Assembly: GCA_026003175.1 (NCBI GenBank)
Contig: BPGT01000004.1
Span: forward strand, 1 to 64,000
Direction of reading: 5' to 3'
From: Armatimonadota bacterium
Lineage (GTDB): Bacteria > Armatimonadota > HRBIN16
Length of the DNA: 64,000 nt
The notes beneath the pieces were generated by a model that saw only the letters and a program-made list of their open reading frames with translations, was not told the origin of the DNA and ran no database searches. The translations under genes and the position numbers were made by a program. This document shows positions 1 to 8,532 of this stretch, piece by piece. Each line of letters opens with the position of its first letter. Within the stretch, counting starts at the first letter, position 1.

Positions 1-71
1 GGGCGGTAGTGGATTTGAACCACTGACCTCCTCGTTGTCAACGAGGCGCGCTCCCGCTGCGCCAACCGCCC
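1..71 (-). tRNA. tRNA-Val (anticodon GAC)
   Basis: The reverse complement folds as a tRNA. The acceptor GGGCGGT pairs with ACCGCCC, the anticodon stem is CCTCG/CGAGG with loop TTGACAA (anticodon GAC), and the T-loop contains GGTTCAAATCC. The discriminator base and CCA end would lie just outside the window. A consensus promoter lies directly upstream on the minus strand. Confidence 0.95.
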
Positions 72-81
72 ACGCTTCTGT

Positions 82-110
82 ATTATAGCACACGCTTCAG
101 GGGTTGTCAA
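82..110 (-). promoter_or_regulatory. Sigma-70-type promoter of tRNA-Val
   Basis: On the minus strand a perfect TTGACA (105-110) is followed after 17 bp by TATAAT (82-87), 11 bp before the tRNA 5' end. It overlaps the 3' end of the Uma2 gene. Confidence 0.85.
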
Positions 111-702
111 ATTGGCTTATCGCTTCGTGCAGCGGCGGACGTTCCCACAGCCAGCGCACAGGTAATCGCAAACCCTTAAGCACCTCGCTGTGGTATACGC
201 CCTCTGCATCCTCGCGTCGGCGCTCGTAACGACCGTCCGCTCCCAGCACGAAAAAGTCCACCCGTCGCTCGTCGGGATTGATAATCCAGTATTCGGGAAT
301 GCCTTCCAGTTCGTATTCGGCATACTTTTCACCCCGGTCACGCAGCAGGCTTTCGGGGGAGGTAATCTCCACCACCAGGTCTGCACCACCTTCCAGGTGG
401 GTGTCATGCAAACGATGCAGGTTCTGGTTGGCGACGAAAATCAGGTCGGGTTCACGCCCGCGCTCGCTGCGCAATAAACGCATCTGGAAAGGGGCGGAGA
501 CCACACGTCCCAATTCGTGCCGCTGCACAAAAGCACGAATCAGTGCGTTGAGAAAGCCCGCGATGTCCTGATGCTCTAGTCTTGCAGGCGACAAATAGAC
601 CACCTCCCCGTCCACCCACTCCGCGAGCGTGTCTTCGTCTATCTGTTCTAAGAACTGCTCATAACTGATTTTCACCTTTCCCGACGGTGCAGGCAGTGCC
701 AT
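97..702 (-). CDS. Uma2 family endonuclease (DUF820)
   Basis: This 201-aa protein has the Uma2 layout. An N-terminal segment contains YEQFLEQ and WVDGEVV, the middle has EPDLIFV and DLVVEITSPES, and then comes KYAEYELEGIPEYWIINPD. The E-x-D and E-x-T/S residues are those of the PD-(D/E)XK nuclease fold assigned to this family. Uma2 proteins occur in many copies in Cyanobacteria, Chloroflexi and Armatimonadota and their cellular role is unknown. The ATG follows a short leader from the promoter at 724-753. No partner gene is adjacent. Confidence 0.9.
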   Translation of the reverse strand: MALPAPSGKVKISYEQFLEQIDEDTLAEWVDGEVVYLSPARLEHQDIAGFLNALIRAFVQRHELGRVVSAPFQMRLLRSERGREPDLIFVANQNLHRLHDTHLEGGADLVVEITSPESLLRDRGEKYAEYELEGIPEYWIINPDERRVDFFVLGADGRYERRREDAEGVYHSEVLKGLRLPVRWLWERPPLHEAISQFDNP

Positions 703-723
703 CTCGCATCACCCCTCGGGTAT

Positions 724-753
724 ATTATGCATCACCAGCGGCGGGTATGACAA
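724..753 (-). promoter_or_regulatory. Putative promoter of the Uma2 gene
   Basis: Minus strand: TTGTCA (748-753), an 18-bp spacer, then CATAAT (724-729), about 20 bp upstream of the Uma2 ATG. Confidence 0.6.
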
Positions 754-781
754 GGCGATCCTATCATTCACCACTAAACTA

Positions 782-810
782 TTGCTGATTAGATGCAAAC
801 GCTGTATAAT
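782..810 (+). promoter_or_regulatory. Putative promoter of the Cys-rich/prepilin cluster
   Basis: TTGCTG (782-787), 17-bp spacer, perfect TATAAT (805-810). A purine-rich GGGGGAG lies about 20 bp downstream, just before an ATG at 842. The -35 is weak (3 of 6). Confidence 0.55.
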
Positions 811-841
811 AGGGCAACCTCATGCAATGGGGGAGTATTCC

Positions 842-1081
842 ATGCTCGTTTCGGATGAGGCTCTCACCTCGAAGAGTTTGGCGTTGCGTCGCGCACTTCG
901 TTGGCAAAGGCCGCCACACTGGCGCGCCTGCGAATGGTTCGATGAGCTGGAGACAGAGGCAAACCCTGGCATGCTGATAGCGACCTTTCCTTGTTCTTGT
1001 GCTACCGACCCATGTTACCGACGACGACTCCAGAAGCAGACCGGCGATCCTTTAGCAAGGAACAGGGCAAGGACAGTTTGA
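842..1081 (+). CDS. Small ORF, unknown (possible 5' part of the Cys-rich gene)
   Basis: This 79-aa frame starts at an ATG six bases after GGGGGAG and about 30 bp after a good -10 box, so its start is the best supported in this stretch. The product is not recognised. It has a charged N-terminal half and two Cys in PCSC. It overlaps the next frame (991-1356) by 91 bp. One frameshift near 1000-1060 would join them, so the two may be one gene with an indel. Equally, this frame may be spurious. Confidence 0.35.
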   Translation: MLVSDEALTSKSLALRRALRWQRPPHWRACEWFDELETEANPGMLIATFPCSCATDPCYRRRLQKQTGDPLARNRARTV

Positions 1082-1356
1082 TTGCTCCGCTAGCAGCGTC
1101 CAGAATGGACTGTTACGAATGTGTGAAGGTGGGCCAATCCATTCCTCAACGATGGTGTGACTCAGAGACCTGCGGAGACCTGATGTACTGGAATAAGGAA
1201 CGCTGGAAGTGCCGTTACAACTGTGGGGATGGCTACACATACGCCGGATGCGGTCCTCCGGCGAAAGTGAACTGCCTCTGTACTCATGGTGGTGCGATGC
1301 CGGACTGCCAAGAAAATAATGAGAAGGCATGTGGTACCAGCCCATGCGGCACATAG
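991..1356 (+). CDS. Cysteine-rich small protein, unknown
   Basis: The last 82 residues, from MDCYECVKV on, hold 12 cysteines at roughly even spacing together with Trp, Tyr and Gly, as in disulfide- or metal-stabilised mini-proteins. No family is recognised. The start is uncertain: a TTG at 991 gives 121 aa, the inner ATG at about 1105 gives 82 aa, and no clear signal peptide is seen in this frame. It is followed within 60 bp by a membrane protein and a prepilin on the same strand, which suggests an envelope or export context. The high Cys content is unlike neighbouring genes. Confidence 0.5.
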   Translation: MFLCYRPMLPTTTPEADRRSFSKEQGKDSLIAPLAASRMDCYECVKVGQSIPQRWCDSETCGDLMYWNKERWKCRYNCGDGYTYAGCGPPAKVNCLCTHGGAMPDCQENNEKACGTSPCGT

Positions 1357-1411
1357 CACGTTTGCAGGATGAGAGGGTGTAGCATGGCGCGAGAGGAGGG
1401 CAGCCGACCAG

Positions 1412-1972
1412 TTGCTGAGTTCGTCTCGACCGAGAAAGAGAGAGCAAGAACCACCACTCTCCAAAGGAAGTGAGTATATCATCTCGCTGTGCATTGGCGT
1501 TGTGGTGTTCGGGATAGTGCGCACTGTGGAGCGGCTTGCATCGTTCGGTTTGTGGGTTGTCTTTGGGTTAAGCGGTGAGCTATCATTTGCCGACGCCTGG
1601 CGCGAGAGCACAAGGTGGGTATATGTCTGGTTTGAGTGGCCAGGCTTCAGCTGGATACCCTGTCTGCTCGTAGGAGGCAGTATCGGCATAGCATCCTATT
1701 ATATAGCTACTGTTGCGACCTCTGAACAGAGGAGCCTTTGGCGACGTCGGTTGTTCTGGGGTGTTATATCTTTATGGCTTCTCTGGTCGTTCAGGCACCT
1801 GCCGGTGGTGGTGACACGGCTATCAGACGCACGGTCGGCGGCGGAAGGCGCGAGAATACTGTTGTCTGTTTTGTTCCTTTACGCGATGAACGTGTTGTTC
1901 AGTGCGCTTGCTGTATGGATAACCATCCTGGCCACTCAAGGTTTTGTTTTGCGGAAGAGGGGGTATGCTTGA
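1412..1972 (+). CDS. Multi-pass membrane protein, unknown
   Basis: This 186-aa protein has about four hydrophobic segments (near residues 24-55, 78-102, 115-130 and 148-178) and basic loops, so it is an inner-membrane protein. No family is recognised. The start is unsure: the TTG at 1412 has a poor ribosome site, and an ATG at 1384 in another frame opens a 29-codon ORF that ends at 1473. The stop overlaps the next ATG by one base (TGATG), so it is translationally coupled to the prepilin downstream and may belong to the same secretion or pilus-like unit. Confidence 0.6.
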   Translation: MLSSSRPRKREQEPPLSKGSEYIISLCIGVVVFGIVRTVERLASFGLWVVFGLSGELSFADAWRESTRWVYVWFEWPGFSWIPCLLVGGSIGIASYYIATVATSEQRSLWRRRLFWGVISLWLLWSFRHLPVVVTRLSDARSAAEGARILLSVLFLYAMNVLFSALAVWITILATQGFVLRKRGYA

Positions 1973-2640
1973 TGCGGCGTGGTTTTACCTTGATGGAAAT
2001 GATGATTGTGCTGGTAATCATCGCGCTGTTGGTAGCGTTGCTCTTGCCGGTTCTCCTCAGGGCGAGGCGGCACGCGCAGTCCACTCCGTGTACCAGCAAC
2101 TTACGACAGCTGTATTCAGCCTGGGCGATGTATCTTGAGGATACCGGTGGGAGATGGCCGAAGTTTCTCGTGGAGGTCTTACCTTATGCTGGGAATCGCG
2201 AGATTTTCAAGTGCCCACTGGATACGTACAACGGCATCATCACTGCGGAAACCCGTCGTGGAAAGTTTCCCGTTAGTTACTACTTTGTACCCTCTATGAA
2301 GTGGTCATTGGATCTCCTGTCCTCGGTGGATGAAAACCACGGCATCCTTGCTTGCATCCTGCATGGAGAGATAAGGCATCCCCGATATTTGGAACGGGGG
2401 CGAGGATTGTTTGAGCCCGACGCCGCGTTCGATGGGTTGACTCTGCGAGTGCGGAGAGACGGTTCGGTGCAGCGGGCGCAGGTGTTCAACGAGAGATGTT
2501 TTCTTGATGAAAAGGGCGTCTTACAACACGGCTACTGTATGTGGGATTTGTATACTGATGTCCATGAGGGACCGGAACGATCCCGATGGTGCCTCGCGCC
2601 GGCAGACATTACGTACGTGCCCTGTCCCCCTGAACCCTAG
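1972..2640 (+). CDS. Type II/IV prepilin-like protein
   Basis: The N-terminus MRRGFTLMEMMIVLVI is a class III signal sequence: a G|F cleavage site, Glu at +5 and a hydrophobic helix that anchors the subunit in the membrane. The remaining ~190 residues form a soluble domain of unknown role with Cys pairs (TPCTSN, FKCPLD). The ATG at 1972 was chosen because the prepilin motif begins there and it overlaps the upstream stop codon. The 222-aa length and SNLRQLYSAWAMYLEDTGGRWP resemble Armatimonadota/Planctomycetes prepilins, but the C-terminal H-X9-DG motif is absent. Confidence 0.85.
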   Translation: MRRGFTLMEMMIVLVIIALLVALLLPVLLRARRHAQSTPCTSNLRQLYSAWAMYLEDTGGRWPKFLVEVLPYAGNREIFKCPLDTYNGIITAETRRGKFPVSYYFVPSMKWSLDLLSSVDENHGILACILHGEIRHPRYLERGRGLFEPDAAFDGLTLRVRRDGSVQRAQVFNERCFLDEKGVLQHGYCMWDLYTDVHEGPERSRWCLAPADITYVPCPPEP

Positions 2641-2654
2641 TTCGCAGACTCTTT

Positions 2655-3362
2655 TCAGAACGTTTGTACTTTGAGCCAGTCCCTCAACAGGAACTGCAAC
2701 CGTTCCAGAAACACCGCCATACGGGTCATGACCGTATTGCCGAAGAACGCGCCGAAGCTAATCATCAGCAACCAGCGTCCCAGCTTTGCCGTGTGGCGGA
2801 CAGGCGCCCATTTGTGTTCAAACGAGAAGAAGAAGTATACCATCACACAGACTATCGTGCCCACAAAGATGATGTTGTTCAGCGACATCCATAGCGAGAC
2901 GGGAGCGGCGCTGCCCCCTACCAGCGGGGTACCATCGGCCCGGGCGATCAACGGGCGGCAGGAGTCGGCAATCTGCGGCATGTTCATCAGCAGCTGTTGT
3001 TTGAACACCACGCCCGCACCTGCTCCCAGCGTCATACCAATCACGATGCGCGAAAGCCACAGATACTTCCGGCTGAACTGGAAGTACCACAACGTGCCCA
3101 GCAAGCCCACCAGCACCCACAATGCTTTCGCACTGCCGGGCGCAAAGCCATCCATCATCGCCGCGAAGCCCTGCGTCATCGGCTCCCACCACAGCGGCTG
3201 AAGCACCTGCTTCCACATGATGATAAAGTTGTAGCCTACGCCCAGCCCAATCATCACGTTCAGCAGCAGGCGATACAGCTTATTGTCGCTGATGAGGTAA
3301 GAGTAGATTCCCAGCGTGACTATCGCCGCCAGCCAGATTTGCCATGTTGCTGCGCCTTCCAT
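2655..3362 (-). CDS. Membrane protein of a four-gene DUF6754-associated module
   Basis: This 235-aa protein has about six hydrophobic segments and a longer loop in the middle (NMPQIADSC) that may face outward. No enzyme motif is seen. The ATG at 3362 was chosen because it overlaps the stop of the upstream gene (TAATG); the in-frame extension upstream is low-complexity translation of the neighbouring gene. It is the last gene of the second half of a module whose first half lies at 9402-11035. The function is unknown. Confidence 0.75.
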   Translation of the reverse strand: MEGAATWQIWLAAIVTLGIYSYLISDNKLYRLLLNVMIGLGVGYNFIIMWKQVLQPLWWEPMTQGFAAMMDGFAPGSAKALWVLVGLLGTLWYFQFSRKYLWLSRIVIGMTLGAGAGVVFKQQLLMNMPQIADSCRPLIARADGTPLVGGSAAPVSLWMSLNNIIFVGTIVCVMVYFFFSFEHKWAPVRHTAKLGRWLLMISFGAFFGNTVMTRMAVFLERLQFLLRDWLKVQTF

Positions 3363-4219
3363 TAACCTCTCCTCCTGCGTGCGGCAAAATAGCCGATGTT
3401 GCCCAGTATCACCGCCACGATAATCACCAGATGCCCAAAAGCCTGCGGCACGATGAGCTTGGTGCCCATACTGTTGCGCTCGCGGATGTCGGGGTGGAGC
3501 AGGGCATCGTACTCCGCCGCGCCGCGCACCCCCACCAGCATCCCCACCAGCTGCCCAGAAAGCAGGTAACGATAATAGGTGGTGGACTGGATGCCTGCGC
3601 ATCCAAACGCAATGGGCGTGCCGTATACACCGTGCACAAAAGGTATCCAGTCCTCCAGCGGCGAGTAGGTGACGGAGTAAATCAGGTAGATGTCCTCGAT
3701 GTTGCGCACGCGCTGCATCAGGGGGAGATGCTGAGCGTCGTCCAGCGAATAACCGCGCGAGTCCTTCTTATATTGCTGGCGGATGTCTTTGGCGATTTGC
3801 TGCATCGCCTGCCAGCCGCCTTTGGTATAACCCAGGTTCACCCAGTCCACGCCGTATTTGCGGTCGGGAAACTTCTCGCGCACCAGTTTCTCGATCACCT
3901 TGTCGGCGAACTGTGGTCCCAGCGGTGTAATCTCTACGGATGTGACGATGAAGGGGATGCGCTTGCGCAACAGGTGCTCGAACACCACTTCCACCTGCCC
4001 CCAGTTCTCGCCCTGGCTGCCTGCATCCCATGCGCTGTCCACCAGCACTACCTTGCCGGGAGGGCACTTCTCGATGAACTCGTACAGCCTGCGCGTCTCC
4101 GGCGAGACGTACACGGGCAGCTTGATGTTCACCACGAACGGCAGCGCACACGCCAGCCAGATGGATAGGTAGATCCATCGTCGATCCATCGCCTGCAACT
4201 TCGAGAGCCATTCTATCAT
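3362..4219 (-). CDS. Membrane-anchored protein with extracytoplasmic domain, unknown
   Basis: This 285-aa protein has one N-terminal membrane segment (about residues 16-33), a ~200-residue soluble alpha/beta domain, and one C-terminal segment (about 260-278) followed by RRRRG. The soluble part holds VVLVDSAWDAGSQGENW and VDWVNLGYTKGGWQAM, but no catalytic motif that I know. The C-terminal membrane segment would anchor it near its 235-aa neighbour, to which it is coupled by TAATG. It probably forms an envelope complex with the module genes at 9402-11035. Confidence 0.75.
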   Translation of the reverse strand: MIEWLSKLQAMDRRWIYLSIWLACALPFVVNIKLPVYVSPETRRLYEFIEKCPPGKVVLVDSAWDAGSQGENWGQVEVVFEHLLRKRIPFIVTSVEITPLGPQFADKVIEKLVREKFPDRKYGVDWVNLGYTKGGWQAMQQIAKDIRQQYKKDSRGYSLDDAQHLPLMQRVRNIEDIYLIYSVTYSPLEDWIPFVHGVYGTPIAFGCAGIQSTTYYRYLLSGQLVGMLVGVRGAAEYDALLHPDIRERNSMGTKLIVPQAFGHLVIIVAVILGNIGYFAARRRRG

Positions 4220-4432
4220 GGTGTTATCCTCTGTTCGATATCCCGGACGAGGTGGTTGCCTGAGCTAGTCTATGTTATCCGTCGTAAACGGAAACACCTG
4301 TTGTTCTGGGATTGATTTGAGCGAATTTGCGCCTTACACTAGGCGGGCTTCTCCTGATGCAGCGATTGCGAAAGACTACCAAGCAGGTCACATATACGTA
4401 CGGCTGTGAATGCGAAGACGACCAGTGCAATG

Positions 4433-4972
4433 TCAAACAAAAGATCCGCATAGATTTTGCACGCTCGGAAAGCGGTGGCTGCTGCTGCCATGTTCATCGC
4501 CCGTCGTCCCCTCGTTTCCGTATAGAAAGCGGTGCCCAGTTAACACCATGATGGTGAGCGCGCTTGCAACGAAAATTGGGTCAAAGTTGGCGACGGACGC
4601 AAACAGTATCATGAGCAGCAGAGGCATCAAGCGATAAGTTTCTGCAGGTAGATGTTGGTTCATTTGTCTCTTGACGTTGTCCAGTCCCACAGCGAACGTC
4701 ATCAGCAAGCCTTCGGTCACCGAACCCGTAAAAAAGAATACTATCAATAGCAATATTAGCAAGTTGCTCGCTCTTGTTGTGTTCTGCACGCCCGCTCGTC
4801 TGAAGTAGAGACGGAAACCGATACCAGCAATCGTAGCAGCGGCAAGCATGACATGCGCCTCCTTCCACGAAGCACGTCCAAAATTGTCACATTGCCGTCC
4901 GGTCCACACGAGGTAAGAGAACAGGATCAGCATGATCCTCCAAACTATTCTGCCGTGTCGTGTTGCATTCAT
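4433..4972 (-). CDS. Small membrane protein, unknown
   Basis: The protein has 179 aa with about five hydrophobic segments (IMLILFSYLVW, VMLAAATIAGIGF, LLILLLIVFFFTG and others). It is not recognised. The ATG at 4972 sits seven bases after a strong AAGGAGG site, which settles the start and rules out the longer frame. It lies between the two halves of the membrane module and beside an RHS remnant, so it is part of the inserted stretch. Confidence 0.7.
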   Translation of the reverse strand: MNATRHGRIVWRIMLILFSYLVWTGRQCDNFGRASWKEAHVMLAAATIAGIGFRLYFRRAGVQNTTRASNLLILLLIVFFFTGSVTEGLLMTFAVGLDNVKRQMNQHLPAETYRLMPLLLMILFASVANFDPIFVASALTIMVLTGHRFLYGNEGTTGDEHGSSSHRFPSVQNLCGSFV

Positions 4973-4999
4973 GGTTGCTCCTCCTTGCCGGGAGGGGCG

Positions 5000-5570
5000 T
5001 ATCCCCTTGTGGTTGAAGCAATGAACATGCGCGACTGGGCAAATAAAACTGCCCCTGCCCATAGACCAGATCTTCCTCCGCGTCTACCTGCCACCCCCAC
5101 CTCCACGGCGTCTCGGCTGCTCCCTGCTGATACCGCAACACCCCGAACAGGTCAACCGGGTTGTTGCTGACCACCGATGCCGACATGTTCCTCATCACTT
5201 CCGCGATGCCTGGTTGGTCAACCTCTCCCCCCTTCCCCTCTCCTGCGAGGAGAGGGGAGCCGCGCGTCGGACGCCCCCTTCCTTTGTAGGGAAGGGGGGC
5301 AGGGGAGTAGGTTACCAAACTTTAACCTCTCCCCCTTCCCCTCTCCTGCGAGGAGAGGGGAGCCGCGCGTCGGACGCCCCCTTCCTTTGTAGGGAAGGGG
5401 GGTTGGGGGGTTAGGTTTCTCTGCCCAACGGGTCAAAGTGATGTCGCTCACTGTTTCGACGCACCAAAGAGATACCCTGCAAATACAGGGCACCGGTCGT
5501 CCAGCTGCCACCCTCCAGCGGCTTCTGCTGCTCCACCAGCTCGCCCGCTCCGCAGAAGACAGGCAAGTTT
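5000..5570 (-). pseudogene. RHS-repeat protein remnant interrupted by repeat array
   Basis: On the minus strand, 5560-5421 reads as an RHS-type segment (LVEQQKPLEGGSWTTGALY, then ISLVRRNSERHHFDPLGRE). After the repeat array, 5214-5000 reads VVSNNPVDLFGVLRYQQG and ETPWRWGWQVDAEEDL, typical of the RHS-core region in Armatimonadota. The segments are not in one open frame and have neither a start nor the DPxG core end. This is a decayed fragment with the 104-bp repeats placed inside it. Confidence 0.65.
5222..5420. repeat. Tandem repeat, two copies of about 104 bp
   Basis: Units start at 5222 and 5326. Each contains two hairpins: CCCCTCTCC-tgcg-AGGAGAGGGG, and CCCCCTTCC paired with GGGAAGGGG. 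The same unit forms the five-copy array at 8830-9340, and the same two-hairpin core lies inside the 186-bp MITEs elsewhere in the window. Short open frames across it are translation artefacts. Confidence 0.9.
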
Positions 5571-5602
5571 GATACTATTTCAGGTATTCTCTCGCAACCT
5601 GG

Positions 5603-6547
5603 TTAGTGTGTACTGCCCGCACGGTGCAACAGGTACGGAAGGCTTTGTAACAACAACGCTTTCGCTTCGGGTTCTAACTTTTCGTTGTACTCCAGAACCA
5701 GCTGCTGGATAGTCGCGAGAGCGTTCTGCGCTCGTAACCTGTGCCCACTCTGCAACGCCGCCACTGTTCGCTCTACGTACATGGTGAGACGACTCGCCAG
5801 TTGCTTATCTCCAACCCACCCGGCGTCTATTGCAGCGCGCCAGTGTGTCCTGAAACTCTCCGCCGATAACCTCCGGGATGGTGACAATGTATAACTTCGC
5901 AATCCACCATCCAAGCCAAGCGGTAGTCTGTCCGCCAAAACAGAAGGCATCTCTTCCGGAACCCGTATCAATGGAGCATCCGAGCTCACAAAGCAGGTTC
6001 CAACCGCTGGTGGATGCTTGCTAATCAGCTGTAAACATACTTGCTGCCCTGCTGCCAGCGGAGCGTATGGCTCTGAAGCAGGGTCTACGCAAAAACTAAA
6101 GGCTTGCCCCTTGTGAGTCTGATGTACCCCGGTAAATCTCCAGCCTTTCTGCGCCAGTGCCCGCACAGGCTCAGCGTCATCGGTGGTCACGTAAATGGCA
6201 ACAATGTTATGGGGGCTGCGAGGGAGGTTGTGTATGGTGTAGGTATAGCGCCACGTGCTATCTTGGAGCCTTTCTGCAGATGCAATGAGCGTCACCTTGG
6301 CTCTCCACTCAGGCGTATAGGTTGTTTGCAAAAGGCGCCCATCGTATCCCCGCCAGGTAATCCGGTACTCTCCCGTTTGCGCTACGTAGTCTATACGACC
6401 AACCCTATCTACTACCCCTGTGCGGATTGTTGATGCGGGCTGCAATAGACGTTTCAGATCCACGTTGACATCTGCTGTCGGTTGGCTGTTGGCGAAAGAA
6501 ACGATAACTATCGCGCTAAAAACGTACATGCCAGTGATTGCTTTCAT
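5603..6547 (-). CDS. Secreted protein, unknown
   Basis: The 314-aa product begins MKAITGMYVFSAIVIVSFANS, a signal peptide with likely cleavage after FANS. The mature part looks beta-rich in its first two thirds (YRITWRGYDGRLL, WRYTYTIHNLP) and helical at the end (about residues 230-310). No family is recognised. The ATG at 6547 follows GGAGGG by six bases. It overlaps the upstream Ig-like gene by 32 bp, so the two are co-transcribed and may act together at the cell surface. Confidence 0.75.
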   Translation of the reverse strand: MKAITGMYVFSAIVIVSFANSQPTADVNVDLKRLLQPASTIRTGVVDRVGRIDYVAQTGEYRITWRGYDGRLLQTTYTPEWRAKVTLIASAERLQDSTWRYTYTIHNLPRSPHNIVAIYVTTDDAEPVRALAQKGWRFTGVHQTHKGQAFSFCVDPASEPYAPLAAGQQVCLQLISKHPPAVGTCFVSSDAPLIRVPEEMPSVLADRLPLGLDGGLRSYTLSPSRRLSAESFRTHWRAAIDAGWVGDKQLASRLTMYVERTVAALQSGHRLRAQNALATIQQLVLEYNEKLEPEAKALLLQSLPYLLHRAGSTH

Positions 6548-8384
6548 TGAGAACCCTCCCACTATATCGCTGGATGATGTTTCTCAGTGTGGTCTGTAAA
6601 GCAGGCGGTAGGTCATCTGCATTACTGAAATCTACCTCTCTACCACGCCGATGCTCATGGTGGGGTGGCGTCCAGTCCGCCCGGATATCGAACAACCCAC
6701 CCCAAATCAGACTAATGTCGTTGTAGTTCAAAGCAAGGTATCCGCTTTGAGAGCCACACTCTATCCGAAAGTCTCGGGCGATGCTTTGCAGATTAGTGAT
6801 GACATCTGAAGCAGCCCAGTGGTTGCTTTGATGGGTAGCTGTTATCCCTACCAGCGTGTAGCCCTCTCCAGGGGATAAATCTTGAAGGTTCGGAACCCGC
6901 ACTCGAACCCTCCCGGCGGGAGTCTGGGGCTGCGGGTTAAAAGGGAATGAAGCGGACGGAATAACCCTTATTTGTTCCTCTCCAGAGATAGTGGATGCGA
7001 CATAAGTCGTTGACCACCCTCCTACAAGAATACCTTGCCAAGGCGTGCAAGTACCTGCAGGTCGCGAAGAATGATGTTGATGCCCTCCTGAGTACTGCAA
7101 TGGTTGGACGCTCACGTAGATGCTTAGTGGCATCGCTGGCGAATTATCAGCAACTACGAACACCGTACCACGCGTTTCCGAACTTGGAAAACCGGCTCCA
7201 GCTGGTCGCACCTCGGCGGGAGCATATACGTCGATACGGATGGTCGGCAGGCTGAGCGGTCGTAGATTTGTTAGGAACACCTGGTCGTGCACACGGGTGT
7301 AGTGTTTTGCAACGTACCCCATCGCCTTAGCGGTGACTGTCGCATATCCATCGACACCAGCTGAATAAAGCGCAACTGTGCACTCACCGCTGACATTTGT
7401 TAGTTGCTGGGCGGGTTCTACCATCCCTATGCTGGCATGGAATGTGACACGTTCATTTGCTATCGGACTGCCGTATTCGTCCAGCAGAATGACCTTAATC
7501 AGTTCAGGTTGTTCTGCAAACGCCAGCTCGCCACCGGAAAACATCATGCGTAGCCCAGCGGGAGACAGGAGAATAACGGGTAACGTCTCCACCGTACTAC
7601 CAGCCTGTACGGATACATGTGCTACGCCGAATTGACCACGTGGATCGAGATACAGAATCACGTTTCCCTGTTCGTCAGTAAGACAATCTAGAGTAGTAGT
7701 GTACCTCTCCTCTTGCCTCAGAACCGTTTCTTCACGAGCAACTGGGCGGTAGTCCTGTAGACCTTCTGTTTCACCAACTGCTTCCCAGCGAGACACTACC
7801 CGCTTTCCAAGCACAGAGTGCTTTGTCACCAACGCTCCGCGGTCGGTGGTAATATGTACCTTTGCGTTCTTAGATGGAAATCCGTGTTCGTCGTAAAGCC
7901 GTATACTTATCCTTACCCTCTCCTCATTGCTCAGGTAAGCTACCCACACTGGCTGATCAGCTTCACAGCGTATGGATGGGGAAACTTTCTCCCTGACATC
8001 CACTAAGCCCCTCACGAACCATTCATTTCCATCAGGAGATCGCAGAGTTGCCACAATAATTGCCTTTGTCGGATCTTTAGGCGCTATCCAGGTTGCCTCC
8101 GCGCTTCTCCAGAAAGTGAACCCGCGCAGTGTATGACCAGAAGTGCCGGTAGTGACACTCGAAGTAATGCTTCCGTCAGGATTGAGGAAGTATCCTTCAC
8201 TGCACGAGAAGGAGACGGTCAAAAAGCCGGTAGGAGCGTTGGCAAAGATTGCCTGAATATTGACTTCCTGACCTGTGGTGACAACTCGCGGATGTAACAA
8301 CACGCTAGTCTCGGTAAACCCATCTGTTGCCGTTGTCTTAATAGCAGAGCCAACAGGCGATTCAGTCTTAGTCATGTTGACCAC
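6516..8384 (-). CDS. Surface protein with Ig-like repeats and a DD-peptidase-like C-terminus
   Basis: The open frame encodes 622 aa from GTG 8384, but it continues upstream without a stop to 8573, adding a Ser-rich and Pro-rich linker. The centre carries invasin-like Ig domains (KVILLDEYGSPIANERVTF, then GECTVALYSAGVDGYATVT). The C-terminus has HEHRRGREVD and NHWHVRF, which resemble the H-x-x-G-x-x-x-D...HxH zinc-site layout of LD/DD-peptidases. This suggests wall or substrate binding, or hydrolysis outside the cell. It lacks its own signal peptide: that lies in another frame (8533-8673) across a run of ten G. One base less in the run gives a single 6516-8673 gene of about 718 codons. Confidence 0.75.
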   Translation of the reverse strand: MVNMTKTESPVGSAIKTTATDGFTETSVLLHPRVVTTGQEVNIQAIFANAPTGFLTVSFSCSEGYFLNPDGSITSSVTTGTSGHTLRGFTFWRSAEATWIAPKDPTKAIIVATLRSPDGNEWFVRGLVDVREKVSPSIRCEADQPVWVAYLSNEERVRISIRLYDEHGFPSKNAKVHITTDRGALVTKHSVLGKRVVSRWEAVGETEGLQDYRPVAREETVLRQEERYTTTLDCLTDEQGNVILYLDPRGQFGVAHVSVQAGSTVETLPVILLSPAGLRMMFSGGELAFAEQPELIKVILLDEYGSPIANERVTFHASIGMVEPAQQLTNVSGECTVALYSAGVDGYATVTAKAMGYVAKHYTRVHDQVFLTNLRPLSLPTIRIDVYAPAEVRPAGAGFPSSETRGTVFVVADNSPAMPLSIYVSVQPLQYSGGHQHHSSRPAGTCTPWQGILVGGWSTTYVASTISGEEQIRVIPSASFPFNPQPQTPAGRVRVRVPNLQDLSPGEGYTLVGITATHQSNHWAASDVITNLQSIARDFRIECGSQSGYLALNYNDISLIWGGLFDIRADWTPPHHEHRRGREVDFSNADDLPPALQTTLRNIIQRYSGRVLNESNHWHVRF

Positions 8385-8532
8385 TCCGCTGTAGACGGGG
8401 TAGGCGGGTTGCCAGGGCTGTGGCGAGCCCGGAGCAGGTTGCAGGGGTGGTGCACCCGATTGCAGGTAGGAGAGGATGAGGTTCCATAGCCCGTTTGCCC
8501 AGGCGAGCCGTTTGCTGGAAGAGGAGTTGTTG

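Noticed and set aside
4327-4551. 74-codon plus-strand ORF with several Cys
   Set aside because: It overlaps the minus-strand membrane gene with a strong ribosome site and lacks its own start signal.
5214-5414. Small proteins encoded in the repeat arrays (SPLPLSCEERG-type frames)
   Set aside because: The frames are translations of hairpin repeats and recur wherever the repeat does.
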